A DNA stretch of 64,000 bases, from contig CANMWO010000001.1 in assembly GCA_947501695.1 (NCBI GenBank), positions 62,001-126,000 of the forward strand, in the 5' to 3' direction. The notes below the pieces were generated by a model. It was not told the DNA's origin. It made no database searches and saw nothing but the letters and a program-made list of their open reading frames with translations. Of the stretch, positions 50,228 to 60,388 are shown in pieces. The position numbers and the translations under genes were made by a program. The stretch comes from an uncultured Sphingomonadaceae bacterium (lineage in GTDB: Bacteria; Pseudomonadota; Alphaproteobacteria; Sphingomonadales; Sphingomonadaceae). Position 1 is the stretch's first letter. Each line of letters opens with the position of its first letter.

Positions 50228-52516
50228 ATGAAACTGCGCCGTCGCCTGGGGATTGAATGGGCCGGTGTGGCGCTAATCGGTTCATTGATCGTCGCGGCCC
50301 TGATTTATTGGAACAGCCTTTCTGGGGTCGACAACCTTCTTTATGATCGCCTGTCAGAATATGACCGGCCAGAGGCATCTGAAGACATTCTGATCATCGC
50401 GGTGGATGAAGATAGTTTGACCGCTTTTGGGAAATGGCCATGGTCGCGGGATCGTCACGCCGATTTGTTCACGATTTTGGCAGACGCAAAGCCCAAAGCG
50501 ATTGCTTTCGATATATTGCTCAGCGAACCGGGTTACAGTGAAGAGGATAACAATCTAGCAGAGGCGGCAGCCCAAATTGACAATTTATTCTTGCCGTTGC
50601 ACTTTGTCATTCCGGGCAGCAACGGTGCCGACTTTGATGTTAAGGAACCAATTGCGCCTTTGAAAAGGGCAGCTAACGATATCGGTCACGTCAACTTGCT
50701 ATTTGACCGTGATGGAGTCGTGCGCCGGACTTCATTGTGCTTTGGTGGCATAGCAACAGAAATGGATGGCGAGAAGATGATCTGGCCGCATTTGATGGAG
50801 CAGGTCTATCGCGGCGCAAACGGCGGGAATTCAGCAGCTTTCGACCGCCTCGATAGCTGCCAGCAGTCGCTGCTCATACCCTATGCGAACCGTGGTTCCT
50901 TTTCTCAAATATCATACACGTCGGTTGTAAATGGCGAAATTCCGGCAGCGTTCCTGAGCGATAAAATCATATTGGTTGGCGCTTCGGCTCAGGGATTGGG
51001 CGATCAGCACCCGGTACCACTTGGTGATGGCGGTACCATGGCCGGAGTTGAGATTATGGCCAATATGTTGGGCGGTATAATGGCCGATAACTTCATCATG
51101 CCGGTTTCGGTTGGCACGCAAATCATATTTTCGCTGATCCCCACCTGGATATTGCTGATCGGTTTCTGGCGCTGGCGCCCTAGAACAACTATTTTTGTCT
51201 CTTTCGGACTAGTAGCGGTCATTTTGGCATCAAGCGCCTTGTTACTGTCGTGGAAAATCTGGTTTGCACCAGGCGCCGCGCTGGTTGGGTTAGCTCTTGT
51301 CTACCCGGTATGGGGATGGCGCAGATTACAGGCGACCAGTGATTTCATGGATGATGAGTTAAAAAACTATCGCTCGGAAACTCTCGATATCCCGGTCTTG
51401 CAAACCTCACTCGGACCGGTCGATCTTGTCACGGAACAGGCTGAAGAACTGGCTCACGCGATCAAGCATATGCGCGATTTGCGGCGGTTTATTTCCGATG
51501 CACTGACAAATTTACCGGACCCTATGTTCATCACTGGCCTTGATAGCAAAGTAAAATTTGTCAACAAGCTTGCACAAACCGGATTTGAAGATGGTGCGCA
51601 AGATTTGGCGCTCGACGATATGCTCGCTCGTTTTGTTGCGCCAGAAGACCTCAATGAGGTTAAGGATTATTTGGCGCTCGACAAGCAATTGCGTGAACAT
51701 GATTACATAGATTTCTCGTCGCTCAGTGAGCAAGTTTTTGCGATGCGTAGAGCGAGGGTTCTATCTAATGAAGGTGAATTGCGGGGGCATATCCACTATC
51801 TCGCTGACATTACCGAGGTCGCCAATGCGGCGCAGGAGCGTGAAGAAGTGCTACAGCTTCTATCACATGATATGCGGTCGCCACAGGCCGCTATATTGGC
51901 GTTGTTAGATGGTGAAGATGCAACTGACAGCAACAAACGTATCGAGAGGCATGCTCGCCGAACTCTGGCACTAGCCGATAATTTCGTCGGCCTTGCACGG
52001 ATAAAATCGAGCGAGTTTTCAGGCGAAGATATTCTGCTGTCCGATCTGGTGATAGAAGCCAATGATAGCCTGTGGCCGCTGGCAAAACAGCGCGGAATCA
52101 AGTCAACGGTCGACGATCAATCAGATGGTGCTTTTATCATCGGTGAACCGTCCAGCCTTTATCGATCCTTCGTTAATCTGATCGATAATGCAGTGAAATA
52201 CAGCCCCGATAATAGCAAGATAGCTATTTTGTTGCGCAATATCAGTCTGGATCAACAGCTCTTTGTTTCTGTTGTGATCACCGATCAAGGCAATGGTATT
52301 GCTGAAGATATGTTGGATCATCTGTTCGAACGGTTCGCAAGTAATGATGCCGATTCTAAGGGAGCTGTCAAAGGAGCCGGACTTGGGCTTAACTTTGTTG
52401 CCGCGGTGATTGAGCGCCATGGTGGTACCATCCGGGCAGAGAACGTCAGGGATGGTGGAGCACAATTTACTATATTGCTACCACTCGCGCCGGAACCCGA
52501 GGAAATAGACTTATAG
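50228..52516 (+). CDS. CHASE2 sensor histidine kinase
   Basis: The protein is 762 aa. An N-terminal membrane helix is followed by a periplasmic CHASE2 domain (about 50-270, DILIIAVDEDSLTAFGKWPW), three membrane helices (about 290-360), a PAS-like domain (NLPDPMFITGLDSKVKFVNK) and the kinase. The H box is LLSHDMRSPQ, N box NLIDNAVKYSP, G boxes DQGNGIAE and GAGLGLNF. It probably phosphorylates the regulator encoded two genes upstream. The three genes form one operon. Confidence 0.93.
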   Translation: MKLRRRLGIEWAGVALIGSLIVAALIYWNSLSGVDNLLYDRLSEYDRPEASEDILIIAVDEDSLTAFGKWPWSRDRHADLFTILADAKPKAIAFDILLSEPGYSEEDNNLAEAAAQIDNLFLPLHFVIPGSNGADFDVKEPIAPLKRAANDIGHVNLLFDRDGVVRRTSLCFGGIATEMDGEKMIWPHLMEQVYRGANGGNSAAFDRLDSCQQSLLIPYANRGSFSQISYTSVVNGEIPAAFLSDKIILVGASAQGLGDQHPVPLGDGGTMAGVEIMANMLGGIMADNFIMPVSVGTQIIFSLIPTWILLIGFWRWRPRTTIFVSFGLVAVILASSALLLSWKIWFAPGAALVGLALVYPVWGWRRLQATSDFMDDELKNYRSETLDIPVLQTSLGPVDLVTEQAEELAHAIKHMRDLRRFISDALTNLPDPMFITGLDSKVKFVNKLAQTGFEDGAQDLALDDMLARFVAPEDLNEVKDYLALDKQLREHDYIDFSSLSEQVFAMRRARVLSNEGELRGHIHYLADITEVANAAQEREEVLQLLSHDMRSPQAAILALLDGEDATDSNKRIERHARRTLALADNFVGLARIKSSEFSGEDILLSDLVIEANDSLWPLAKQRGIKSTVDDQSDGAFIIGEPSSLYRSFVNLIDNAVKYSPDNSKIAILLRNISLDQQLFVSVVITDQGNGIAEDMLDHLFERFASNDADSKGAVKGAGLGLNFVAAVIERHGGTIRAENVRDGGAQFTILLPLAPEPEEIDL

Positions 52517-52521
52517 CAGCG

Positions 52522-53070
52522 CTATTCTAAACCACTACGGGTACGCGTTTTGCTGATATTGGCTTCGCTTGAATTGCCCAAATCAGATAGTGCGGCATCG
52601 ATCAGATGCGGCAGGGATTGTTCTATGGTGCCTTTGCAATGATATTCCGCTGCGGTGCCAGAATAGAGGATTGATCCATCAGAGGCGTTCACCATATTGA
52701 TGGTTAGGCGATGCTCGACATCTTCACAAGATTGCAGAGGCTTGCGTTCTTTCTGTTCTGCAATAGTGCTGACATCATCCTTTTCACCGGCGGTCATCGC
52801 GATAGATGCGGGGCGACCACCCAAGGCAATATGGACTAATATTGGCGCATTATCTTTCGCTGTAAAGCCATTGGTTGCTAGAGCGTTGGCGACCATCTTG
52901 CGCGCAATCTGGTAGGCTTCACTATTTTGTTCTGGCTTGGTTGTGAAGTTATATTGCTTCTGTGTGGCCAGGGGCGACCCGGATTGGGTTTCAATCCGAG
53001 TTTTAATCGGGCCACTACAGCTCGCGGTCATCGCGATTATCGGTATCATCAAGATAGTAAGGCGGCGCAT
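52522..53070 (-). CDS. Lipoprotein, DUF4136-like or unknown
   Basis: The protein is 182 aa with lipobox signal (LMIPIIAMTASCSG). The domain KQYNFTTKPEQNSEAYQIAR through VHIALGGRPASIAM to INMVNASDGSILYSGTAAEY resembles DUF4136-type lipoproteins, which have a similar layout of residue spacing. It is convergent with the CHASE2 kinase gene, with only 5 bases between stops. Confidence 0.65.
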   Translation of the reverse strand: MRRLTILMIPIIAMTASCSGPIKTRIETQSGSPLATQKQYNFTTKPEQNSEAYQIARKMVANALATNGFTAKDNAPILVHIALGGRPASIAMTAGEKDDVSTIAEQKERKPLQSCEDVEHRLTINMVNASDGSILYSGTAAEYHCKGTIEQSLPHLIDAALSDLGNSSEANISKTRTRSGLE

Positions 53071-53171
53071 AGCTGTCCTCAGGTTGATTAGTAACCGCGT
53101 GTATCAATAATGAGAAATGTTTGAAATGTCACGATAATAGGCGAGAGGCATCGGATTATGGCTCTCACCTC

Positions 53172-53405
53172 TTAACGGGTCAGCGCATAATAGATGACAT
53201 AGAGCCACGAGAAAAACCCGTGAATGATCGCCCATACTATCGATTTGTGCGTCGTAAAACTGATCGCAATCGCGAGCGCGCTGCCAAATCCAACGCCCTT
53301 GCTGACAATTTCCTTGCGAACATAAGTGGCACCACGGCTCATCGGTGATCCTCCTTGTGGATAGTCTTCCGGCCGCATCCGTTCAGGCTTTATTTTTTCT
53401 GCCAT
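53172..53405 (-). CDS. Small membrane protein cotranscribed with DAHP synthase gene
   Basis: The protein is 77 aa. A charged N-terminus (AEKIKPERMRPEDYPQGG) precedes two hydrophobic stretches (GVGFGSALAIAISF and SIVWAIIHGFFSWLYVIYYA). The ATG lies 3 bases after the DAHP synthase stop. I recognise no named family. Its placement implies cotranscription, not a role in aromatic synthesis. Confidence 0.62.
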   Translation of the reverse strand: MAEKIKPERMRPEDYPQGGSPMSRGATYVRKEIVSKGVGFGSALAIAISFTTHKSIVWAIIHGFFSWLYVIYYALTR

Positions 53406-53408
53406 AGC

Positions 53409-54782
53409 TTAGGCCGCTTCCTGCGCGCGGTCAGACAATTCCTGATTGAGCATTTCTGCCAAAAGGAAAGCCAGTTCCAGTGATTGCGCTGCATTTAGGC
53501 GCGGATCGCAATGGGTATGATAGCGATCACCCAGCGATGCGTCGGTAATTGCGACGGCACCACCGGTGCACTCGGTCACATTCTGACCGGTCATTTCGCA
53601 ATGAATGCCGCCAGCAAAAGTACCCTCTGCGCGGTGTACCGCAAAGAACCCGCGCACTTCCGCGAGAATGCGTTCGAATGGACGGGTTTTATAACCACTG
53701 TCTGCTTTGATCACATTGCCGTGCATTGGGTCACAGGACCAGATGACCGGGTGGCCTTCCTGTTTCACTGCACGGACCAGAGGTGCCAAGCCGCTCTCTA
53801 CCTTGTCATGACCAAAGCGTGAGATAAGTGTGATCCGGCCCGCTTCGCGTGACGGGTTCAATGTATCGAGCATTTTTAGGAGGTCGTCGGCCTTGAGTGA
53901 TGGCCCACATTTCATGCCTATTGGATTGCCGATACCGCGCAAAAACTCGACATGGGAAGAGCCTTCAAAGCGGGTGCGGTCGCCGATCCACAGGAAATGC
54001 GCACTGGTGTCATACCAATCACCGGTCAGACTATCCTGCCGCGTCAAAGCTTCTTCATACGGTAGCAACAGTGCTTCATGGCTAGTGTAGAAAGAGGTTG
54101 CCTTGAGCTGAGGCACGGTATCGGGATTTATGCCACATGCTTCCATGAAAGCGAGCGATTCACCGATTCGATCTGCCATTTCCTCGAACTTTTTGGCCCA
54201 AGGGCTGCGGCTCATGAAATCATGGGTCCAACCGTGAACCTGCTTCAGATTGGCATAACCACCGGTCGAGAAGGCGCGCAAAAGATTTAATGTTGCCGCG
54301 GCTTGATTATAGGCGCGCACCATGCGGTCTGGATCAGGCTGGCGGCGGCTTGATTCAAATTCTATGCCGTTAATAATATCACCGCGATAACTAGGCATTT
54401 CGACGCCATCTTGTGTTTCGGTGTCTGCCGAGCGCGGTTTAGCAAATTGCCCGGCCATGCGGCCTAGCTTCACAACCGGCATTTTCGATGCATAGGTGAG
54501 CACGACCGCCATTTGCAGGATGACCCGAAATGTGTCGCGAATATTATTGGGATGAAATTCGGCAAAGCTCTCCGCACAATCACCGCCCTGCAGCAAAAAG
54601 GCTCTACCTTCTGCAACTTCGGCGAGATCCTGCTTCAGACTACGCGCTTCACCGGCAAAGACCAGCGGCGGATATGTTCCGAGCAAGCTTTCCGTCTCCG
54701 CGAGCTTCGCAGCATCGGGATAGTCGGGCATTTGTAGCCCTTCAAAATTTCTCCAACCATTTGGCGTCCAATTCGTCGCCAT
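53409..54782 (-). CDS. Class II 3-deoxy-7-phosphoheptulonate (DAHP) synthase
   Basis: The enzyme condenses phosphoenolpyruvate and erythrose-4-phosphate in the first step of the shikimate pathway. The protein is 457 aa, the class II (plant-like) length. Motifs are [52 protein letters not shown] and WSCDPMHGN for metal and substrate binding. No leader peptide or attenuator is evident upstream. Confidence 0.95.
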   Translation of the reverse strand: MATNWTPNGWRNFEGLQMPDYPDAAKLAETESLLGTYPPLVFAGEARSLKQDLAEVAEGRAFLLQGGDCAESFAEFHPNNIRDTFRVILQMAVVLTYASKMPVVKLGRMAGQFAKPRSADTETQDGVEMPSYRGDIINGIEFESSRRQPDPDRMVRAYNQAAATLNLLRAFSTGGYANLKQVHGWTHDFMSRSPWAKKFEEMADRIGESLAFMEACGINPDTVPQLKATSFYTSHEALLLPYEEALTRQDSLTGDWYDTSAHFLWIGDRTRFEGSSHVEFLRGIGNPIGMKCGPSLKADDLLKMLDTLNPSREAGRITLISRFGHDKVESGLAPLVRAVKQEGHPVIWSCDPMHGNVIKADSGYKTRPFERILAEVRGFFAVHRAEGTFAGGIHCEMTGQNVTECTGGAVAITDASLGDRYHTHCDPRLNAAQSLELAFLLAEMLNQELSDRAQEAA

Positions 54783-54902
54783 AAGCGCACTCCAATATCT
54801 TTCACTTAAAATCGGGTGGCTTTAGGCTCGTTTCAAGGGGGATGGCAAGCAAAAGCGCGGTTTGGTTGCGCGCGAAACTAACAAAGCGTTGAGAGGGAAG
54901 GA

Positions 54903-56294
54903 TTAGCGACCGGGTTTGGCTTTCCATGTGCCCGCGTCCCGATATTCCGGCTTGATTCTGCTGACATCGGGCAGCTTCTGTCCCGCAAAGGCTTTCTCTC
55001 CGCCTTTTTTGATCGCTTCGTTGCTGTAGCTCGGGGCTTGATAGGTTTTCGGTGCACCGGTGTTGATCGATGGCATTGGCAAGCTGTGGCGACGGGCATT
55101 ATCGGCGGCAATGGCCGTTGCTTTTTCCGATTTTGCAGCTTCTTCCTGCGCCTTACGCCGTCCGGCTTCATAGGCTTTTTCCAGTGTAATCGGATCGAGT
55201 GATACTGGTGAACCAGTGTCATATTTGCGCGGTTTTGGTGCCGGCAGGGGTTCGCCACCGTGATAGCTTTGACTAAAGGCGCTCGCCTTACCGGCGCTGC
55301 CCTTCCAGCTATAGAAGCGGTGCGCGCCGATGGTACCCAGGAACCTGAGACTTGGTGCCCAATAGGGATAGATTTCCGTGGTGTGATAATGAGTCGCTGT
55401 GCCAACCGGTGAGGCGATCTTGCCAGACAGTGCCAAGGCCGCGACCTTTTTCGCTCGGTTCCAATGGAAGTTTGACGGTGTGCGGCGCAGCGATCCATCA
55501 CAAGTGTAAGAAAACTGGCATCCTGTACGACGTTCGCTGCCTTGGAAAATCACCCCGCAGACGGTACCGGGATAACTGGGATGGCGTACCCGATTCAGTA
55601 CGACCTGTGCGACGGCGCGTTGTCCGGCATCGGGTTCCAGTCCAGCCTCGTAGTAAACTGCAGAGGTCAAACATTGTAGAGCGCGGCTATTGTCGGTCAA
55701 TGAGGCTCGGAAGGCAACGGGGTGTATCAGATGGGCCGATGCGGTTTGATCGCGGCTGGCGGTGCCGCCGCTGCTTGTCAGCAGGGCATCCATTTGAGCG
55801 TCACCTGGCTCGGCTAGCGGGTCGATAGCGAGATCCCCATAATTCTGGGGAATCGCATAGCCAGGATCAATGAAGTAGAAGGCGGAGCCCGCGAAATTTT
55901 CTTCGGCGCGTTCGACAGGCTGCAGGTTAGGGTCGCTCGGATTAAGTTGCTGCGCATCGAGGCTCGCTTGCGGCATGGTGGCGGGAACCATGATCAGGCT
56001 GAATACCAAGAGGCCGAGTAATATTCGTTCCCGAACATTGAGGATTAACCAGCTTGGCAGCCTCCAAACCGTCTTGGCTTTGGGTGTTTTGATGGTCGTT
56101 GCAGCCGGTGCTGCTGATTGCTGAGGCGGTGTTTTGGGTTCGGTTTTTTGTTCCGCTGTTGCAAGAGCTGGCGCCGTTTCCGGTGACGGCGAAATCACAT
56201 ATCCCGCCGGCCCGGCAAGCGCCGAACTGTCACCGCCGAGTTGCGGTACATAGGGAGGAGGAACGCGTACTGTAATTTTCCGAAACACCTGCAA
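54903..56294 (-). CDS. Cell wall hydrolase, SleB-type (Hydrolase_2 domain)
   Basis: The protein is 463 aa. A long Pro/Ala-rich cytoplasmic N-terminus is followed by one membrane helix (ILLGLLVFSLIMVPATM). The catalytic domain at about 200-320 starts RALQCLTSAVYYEAGLEP, with QRAVAQVVLNRVRHPSYP and HYHTTEIYPYWAPSL; the glutamate in YYEAG is the expected catalytic residue. The C-terminal tail is Lys/Ala-rich and disordered. It probably cleaves peptidoglycan from the periplasmic side. Confidence 0.9.
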   Translation of the reverse strand: MQVFRKITVRVPPPYVPQLGGDSSALAGPAGYVISPSPETAPALATAEQKTEPKTPPQQSAAPAATTIKTPKAKTVWRLPSWLILNVRERILLGLLVFSLIMVPATMPQASLDAQQLNPSDPNLQPVERAEENFAGSAFYFIDPGYAIPQNYGDLAIDPLAEPGDAQMDALLTSSGGTASRDQTASAHLIHPVAFRASLTDNSRALQCLTSAVYYEAGLEPDAGQRAVAQVVLNRVRHPSYPGTVCGVIFQGSERRTGCQFSYTCDGSLRRTPSNFHWNRAKKVAALALSGKIASPVGTATHYHTTEIYPYWAPSLRFLGTIGAHRFYSWKGSAGKASAFSQSYHGGEPLPAPKPRKYDTGSPVSLDPITLEKAYEAGRRKAQEEAAKSEKATAIAADNARRHSLPMPSINTGAPKTYQAPSYSNEAIKKGGEKAFAGQKLPDVSRIKPEYRDAGTWKAKPGR

Positions 56295-56503
56295 AGGCCC
56301 AACCGGGCTGGAAGCTTTGGAAATACGGCCTTTTTTTGCTATTATCGCTGACCAAAATCAGGCTGTTTCAAGATGGGACGGGGCGCTGTCAGGCATTAAA
56401 TGGTTAACGCAGCAATTCTGCCACTAAGCAAAAAATAGGCCGAGATTTTCAACGAAAAGAGCAAGTGGCCCGGCCCGACGATCATCGCAAAATCTTGCGA
56501 AAT

Positions 56504-57934
56504 TTAATCCGAAGCGTGATTCGCTTCTTGTAACGTCACCAAGTGGCGAGCAATGACGTAGCCAATAATGCCAAATAAAACGCCGCCAATAGCCGGTGCA
56601 ATAACAATGCCTGGAAGCCCATAGAGCGCTCCGCCAATCCAAAGAAATGGCAATATACCCAATGTGTTGCGCAGCCAATTCATGATCATCGACCACGCCG
56701 GCCGTTCGAGGTTATTACAGGCGGCGTTGGAGATGAACAATATACCGTTGAAAAAGAATAAGGGCGTCAGATAGGCGGCAAAAAGCCAGAAGACATCGCG
56801 CCCTTCGCCTTGCAGATTGAAAACATCGCTGATGGGATCGGCAAGCAGGAATAACAGCGGCCAGATCAGGAATGTATAACCGAGTGCAAAACCCATTGCT
56901 TGCTTGATGGTCAGGCGGATCCGGTCAAATTGTAGCGCACCGAAATTTTGTCCGATAATCGGCCCAACAGCGCCTGAAAGGGAAAATAATAAGCAAAATG
57001 CCACTGGAACCACCCGTCCTACAACCGCAAACCCTGCGATGACTTCATCGGGATAGCTGGCGATGAAGCGATAAGAAATAAAACCACCTACCGGGGTCGC
57101 AACATTGGTCATTATGGCTGGCAATAAGATTGCCATGACCGGCTTTAGATCCTCCTTGAACAGGACGGCAGACAGTTTTTGAAAGCCGCCATAATGTTTG
57201 ATGATCGGAAAGACGGCGAGAACCGAAGACACGATCGCTGCGCAGGCGGTTGCCATGGCTGCGCCGTTAACCCCCAGATCAAAGCCGAAGATGAAAATCG
57301 GATCGAGTATAGCGTTGGTAATGCCCATGCTCAGCGTCACAGTCATAGCGCGCTGTGCCGCGCCATGGGCGCGCAAGAAGCCCGAACAGACCATCGCCGC
57401 CACGCTAAATGGCATGAACGGCGCGACGATACGTATATAACCGGTGGCCGCGTCTTTTGCGGTTCCTGTTGCACCGGCAAGTTCCAATATCTGCGGGGCA
57501 AAGATAAAGAACAGGATGGCCAGCGGGATAATTAATATCATGCTCAGCGCCAATATATTGGTAAGATAGCGGCGAGCATAAGCGGTATCGCCTTGGCCGA
57601 TTTTGCGTGCTGCTAGTGCGCTGGCAGCGATCATCAATCCGATGTTAAAGGCGGTTCCGAAAAACAGGATAGTGGCGGCGAAGCCCATGGCAGCGGTCAG
57701 CGCGCTGTCACCAAGTTGTGCAATGTAGAGTAGATCGACAAAATCAACGATGAACATCGTCAGCAAACCGATGCTTGCCGTCAATGTCATCACCGTAATA
57801 TGCCGCATCGGATTGCCGGTTAGAAAAATTGCGGACGGGTTGGCGATGATATGATCCTGAAAAATGAATATGTTGGCCGGAATCGGCAAATTTCTATCAA
57901 CTATTGGCCCTATAGCGTTTTGCCATCCGGTCAA
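56504..57934 (-). CDS. MATE family efflux transporter
   Basis: The protein is 476 aa with about twelve membrane helices. The typical N-terminal entry (FLTGNPMRHITVMTLTASIG) sits at residue ~38, so ATG 57934 is needed to keep the start of helix 1. Other segments include FGTAFNIGLMIAASALAARK and GAVGPIIGQNFGAL. It exports drugs or metabolites using sodium or protons. Its start is 39 bases from the divergent DUF2891 gene. Confidence 0.92.
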   Translation of the reverse strand: MTGWQNAIGPIVDRNLPIPANIFIFQDHIIANPSAIFLTGNPMRHITVMTLTASIGLLTMFIVDFVDLLYIAQLGDSALTAAMGFAATILFFGTAFNIGLMIAASALAARKIGQGDTAYARRYLTNILALSMILIIPLAILFFIFAPQILELAGATGTAKDAATGYIRIVAPFMPFSVAAMVCSGFLRAHGAAQRAMTVTLSMGITNAILDPIFIFGFDLGVNGAAMATACAAIVSSVLAVFPIIKHYGGFQKLSAVLFKEDLKPVMAILLPAIMTNVATPVGGFISYRFIASYPDEVIAGFAVVGRVVPVAFCLLFSLSGAVGPIIGQNFGALQFDRIRLTIKQAMGFALGYTFLIWPLLFLLADPISDVFNLQGEGRDVFWLFAAYLTPLFFFNGILFISNAACNNLERPAWSMIMNWLRNTLGILPFLWIGGALYGLPGIVIAPAIGGVLFGIIGYVIARHLVTLQEANHASD

Positions 57935-57973
57935 TTCCTCTCTATGCTAGAAAAGCTTTTTGGGGAGCAAAAT

Positions 57974-59221
57974 ATGATTGTGCGGACTGGTTTTCTTTTC
58001 TTTTTGGCGGCGATACTGTCGTCTTGTTCGGTAAATGATGATGATGGACAACGGAATACGTCGGAGCAGGGGTATTTCGAGCGCAAAAATGTTGCGCCTG
58101 ACCCTGCCGAAAACAGCCAGGCCCCCCGTAAGCCCGAGCATGCCTATGCCCGAATAGCGCTGGACTGTGTAAACAAACAATATCCCAATAAAATCAGCCA
58201 CGTTATGAGCAGTGCCAGCGATGTTCGGGAGCCGGTCCGGTTGACCCCGGTTTTTTACGGTTGTTTTGACTGGCATAGTGCAGTCCATGGCCACTGGCTG
58301 CTGACCAGATTGTGGGGCAATGATTCAGTGCCGGAAATGGAAGAAGAGATTGCCGCTGCGCTAGCCAACAACTTTACCGCAGATAAGATAGCCGGCGAAA
58401 TCGCTTATTTTAACGGGGATGGTCGGGTCTCGTTTGAGCGGCCTTATGGGCTTGCCTGGTTTTTGCAACTGACGGGAGAGCTTACCGAAATCGCAGCCGG
58501 GGAAGGCCCAAAGGCACAGCAAGCGCAAATATGGCTCGATCGGTTGAAGCCTCTGGAATCTGTAATTAAGGATCGTATCAACAGCTGGATTCCCAAACTT
58601 GCTTATCCGATCCGACTGGGAACCCATAACCAGTCTGCCTTTGCCTTTGGCCTTTTTCTCGATTGGGCCCGGGTCAGCGGTGACAGCGAGATGACAAAAT
58701 TGATCACGGACAAAAGCCTAGCTTTCCATCAGGGCGACCGAAATTGCCCGATCGCCTATGAACCGTCGGGTGAAGATTTCCTCTCTCCCTGCCTGATGGA
58801 GGCGGATCTCATGAGACGTATATTGCCCGCACCGGAATTTGCCGAGTGGCTCACGGCCTTTTTGCCAGATATTCCGACAGATGGCAGCTCCGAGTGGCTG
58901 GCGGTCGGGATTGTCAACGACCCAACTGATGGCAAGCTGGTTCACCTAGACGGCGTGAATCTCTCGCGAGCATGGGCATTGGAAGGCATAGCGACGGCTC
59001 TACCGGAAGGTGACAACCGAAAAGCGGCGCTGCTGGCATCGGCAAAGTTACACGGCGATGCAGGTGAACAATCGGTTCGTACGCCTCACTATTCCGGCAG
59101 CCATTGGCTCGCCAGTTTCGCAACTTATTGGCGCACCGAGAGGGGTTTGGACCGCGCATCGGCTGCAGAAGACCCGCAAGACGGAATCGACCCTTCGGCA
59201 TCAGAAGTCGTCGCGGAGTAA
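57974..59221 (+). CDS. DUF2891 family lipoprotein
   Basis: The protein is 415 aa from ATG 57974, after GGGAGC, placing the lipobox (FLAAILSSCS) at the terminus. An upstream start would overlap the divergent MATE gene. The DUF2891 pattern is VFYGCFDWHSAVHGHWLLTR, PYGLAWFLQL, LGTHNQSAFAFGLFLDWARV and the C-terminal YSGSHWLASFATYW. The family is uncharacterised; the all-helical, His/Trp-rich layout resembles alpha/alpha-barrel enzymes. Its stop is directly followed by the GTG of the LytS-type kinase. Confidence 0.85.
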   Translation: MIVRTGFLFFLAAILSSCSVNDDDGQRNTSEQGYFERKNVAPDPAENSQAPRKPEHAYARIALDCVNKQYPNKISHVMSSASDVREPVRLTPVFYGCFDWHSAVHGHWLLTRLWGNDSVPEMEEEIAAALANNFTADKIAGEIAYFNGDGRVSFERPYGLAWFLQLTGELTEIAAGEGPKAQQAQIWLDRLKPLESVIKDRINSWIPKLAYPIRLGTHNQSAFAFGLFLDWARVSGDSEMTKLITDKSLAFHQGDRNCPIAYEPSGEDFLSPCLMEADLMRRILPAPEFAEWLTAFLPDIPTDGSSEWLAVGIVNDPTDGKLVHLDGVNLSRAWALEGIATALPEGDNRKAALLASAKLHGDAGEQSVRTPHYSGSHWLASFATYWRTERGLDRASAAEDPQDGIDPSASEVVAE

Positions 59222-60388
59222 GTGAAAATGGCGACGCGTTCGTTTCCGTTGGTGGACAATTTATCGCCTAAAGTTTCGCCTTTCTGGCATCGGATATTTC
59301 CGATAAATATTGATCTCGCCATGAAAAGCATTTTCGGTATGTGGGCGGCTTATTTTATGGTCAATGCGCTTAGGGCCATCTTGTGGGGCTTGCCGGACCA
59401 TAGCCATTCACTGGTAACATATCTTGTTACTGCTATAATTTCAGTGACAGTGACTTGGGCGCTTTATCGCTGTTTGATTTTGGTGGGTGATCGTACCGCC
59501 CCCGCAGTTTTGATATTGACGATACCCACAATTTTTCTTGCACTTGCTATCGCCTATCTAACCGACTTGATATTGGCTTATCCAACTCCAGTGCTCGAAC
59601 ATATCAGTATGCAGCACAATCTTACGATAGATATGGCCTTGTCTCATCTCTTTGATACAGCCTTCGTAGATTATCTAATGTTAGTATGTTGGGGTGGATT
59701 ATATCTCGCAATGGCCAATAGCCGCAAGACGCAGGCCGCCTTGATCCATAGTCGCAATCTGGAACGCGTGACCAGAGAGAGTGAGATGCGCGCGCTGCGT
59801 TATCAGCTAAACCCGCATTTCGTTTTTAATGCGCTTAACTCGGTCAGCAGTTTGATCATCGACAAGAAAAACGGGCAGGCAGAACATTTGGTCGATGGCC
59901 TGGCCGATTATATGCGCACTGTTCTGCATGATGATGAAGGTGACATGATTACCGTCGAGCAGGAAGTTGCCCAGCAAGTTCGCTATCTCGAGATCGAGCA
60001 GGTGCGTTTCCCCAAACGTCTGTCATTCCAAGTTTTTATGGATGATGATGTGCGTGATTGGAAAATCCCGGCTTTAATCATCCAACCGCTGGTCGAAAAT
60101 GCCATTAAGCATGGCGTCGCACGGTCCTGCAAACCAGTGGCCATAACGATCACTGCACTCAGGGATGCAGACCGCCTGAAACTAGTGGTTGCCAATGATG
60201 GCCGGATGCAGACAGGCGATGACAAGGTCAATGGTACCGGAACGGGACTGGCTAATATCAGGGAAAGGTTGATCGCTTTATATGGTCCTGCTGCTGCCTT
60301 GTTCGCCGGCAATGACAATGAAGACAAGGTGATGGCTACGATCATCATCCCTGATGAAGAACAGATTTTCCGAGATTATTGTCTATGA
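59222..60388 (+). CDS. LytS/AlgZ-type sensor histidine kinase
   Basis: The protein is 388 aa with a GTG start at 59222 directly after the DUF2891 stop; ATG at 59228 is the alternative. Four hydrophobic segments (about 35-165) precede the His_kinase domain: the phospho-histidine is in YQLNPHFVFNALNSVSSLI, and the ATPase has QPLVENAIKHGV and GTGTGLANIRERL. It lacks a separate periplasmic sensor. It overlaps the LytTR regulator start by four bases (ATGA). Confidence 0.9.
   Translation: MKMATRSFPLVDNLSPKVSPFWHRIFPINIDLAMKSIFGMWAAYFMVNALRAILWGLPDHSHSLVTYLVTAIISVTVTWALYRCLILVGDRTAPAVLILTIPTIFLALAIAYLTDLILAYPTPVLEHISMQHNLTIDMALSHLFDTAFVDYLMLVCWGGLYLAMANSRKTQAALIHSRNLERVTRESEMRALRYQLNPHFVFNALNSVSSLIIDKKNGQAEHLVDGLADYMRTVLHDDEGDMITVEQEVAQQVRYLEIEQVRFPKRLSFQVFMDDDVRDWKIPALIIQPLVENAIKHGVARSCKPVAITITALRDADRLKLVVANDGRMQTGDDKVNGTGTGLANIRERLIALYGPAAALFAGNDNEDKVMATIIIPDEEQIFRDYCL

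Noticed and set aside
54878-55501. 207-codon reverse frame overlapping the SleB gene
   Set aside because: Same-strand shadow rich in Arg and Pro; the SleB frame carries the conserved catalytic domain.
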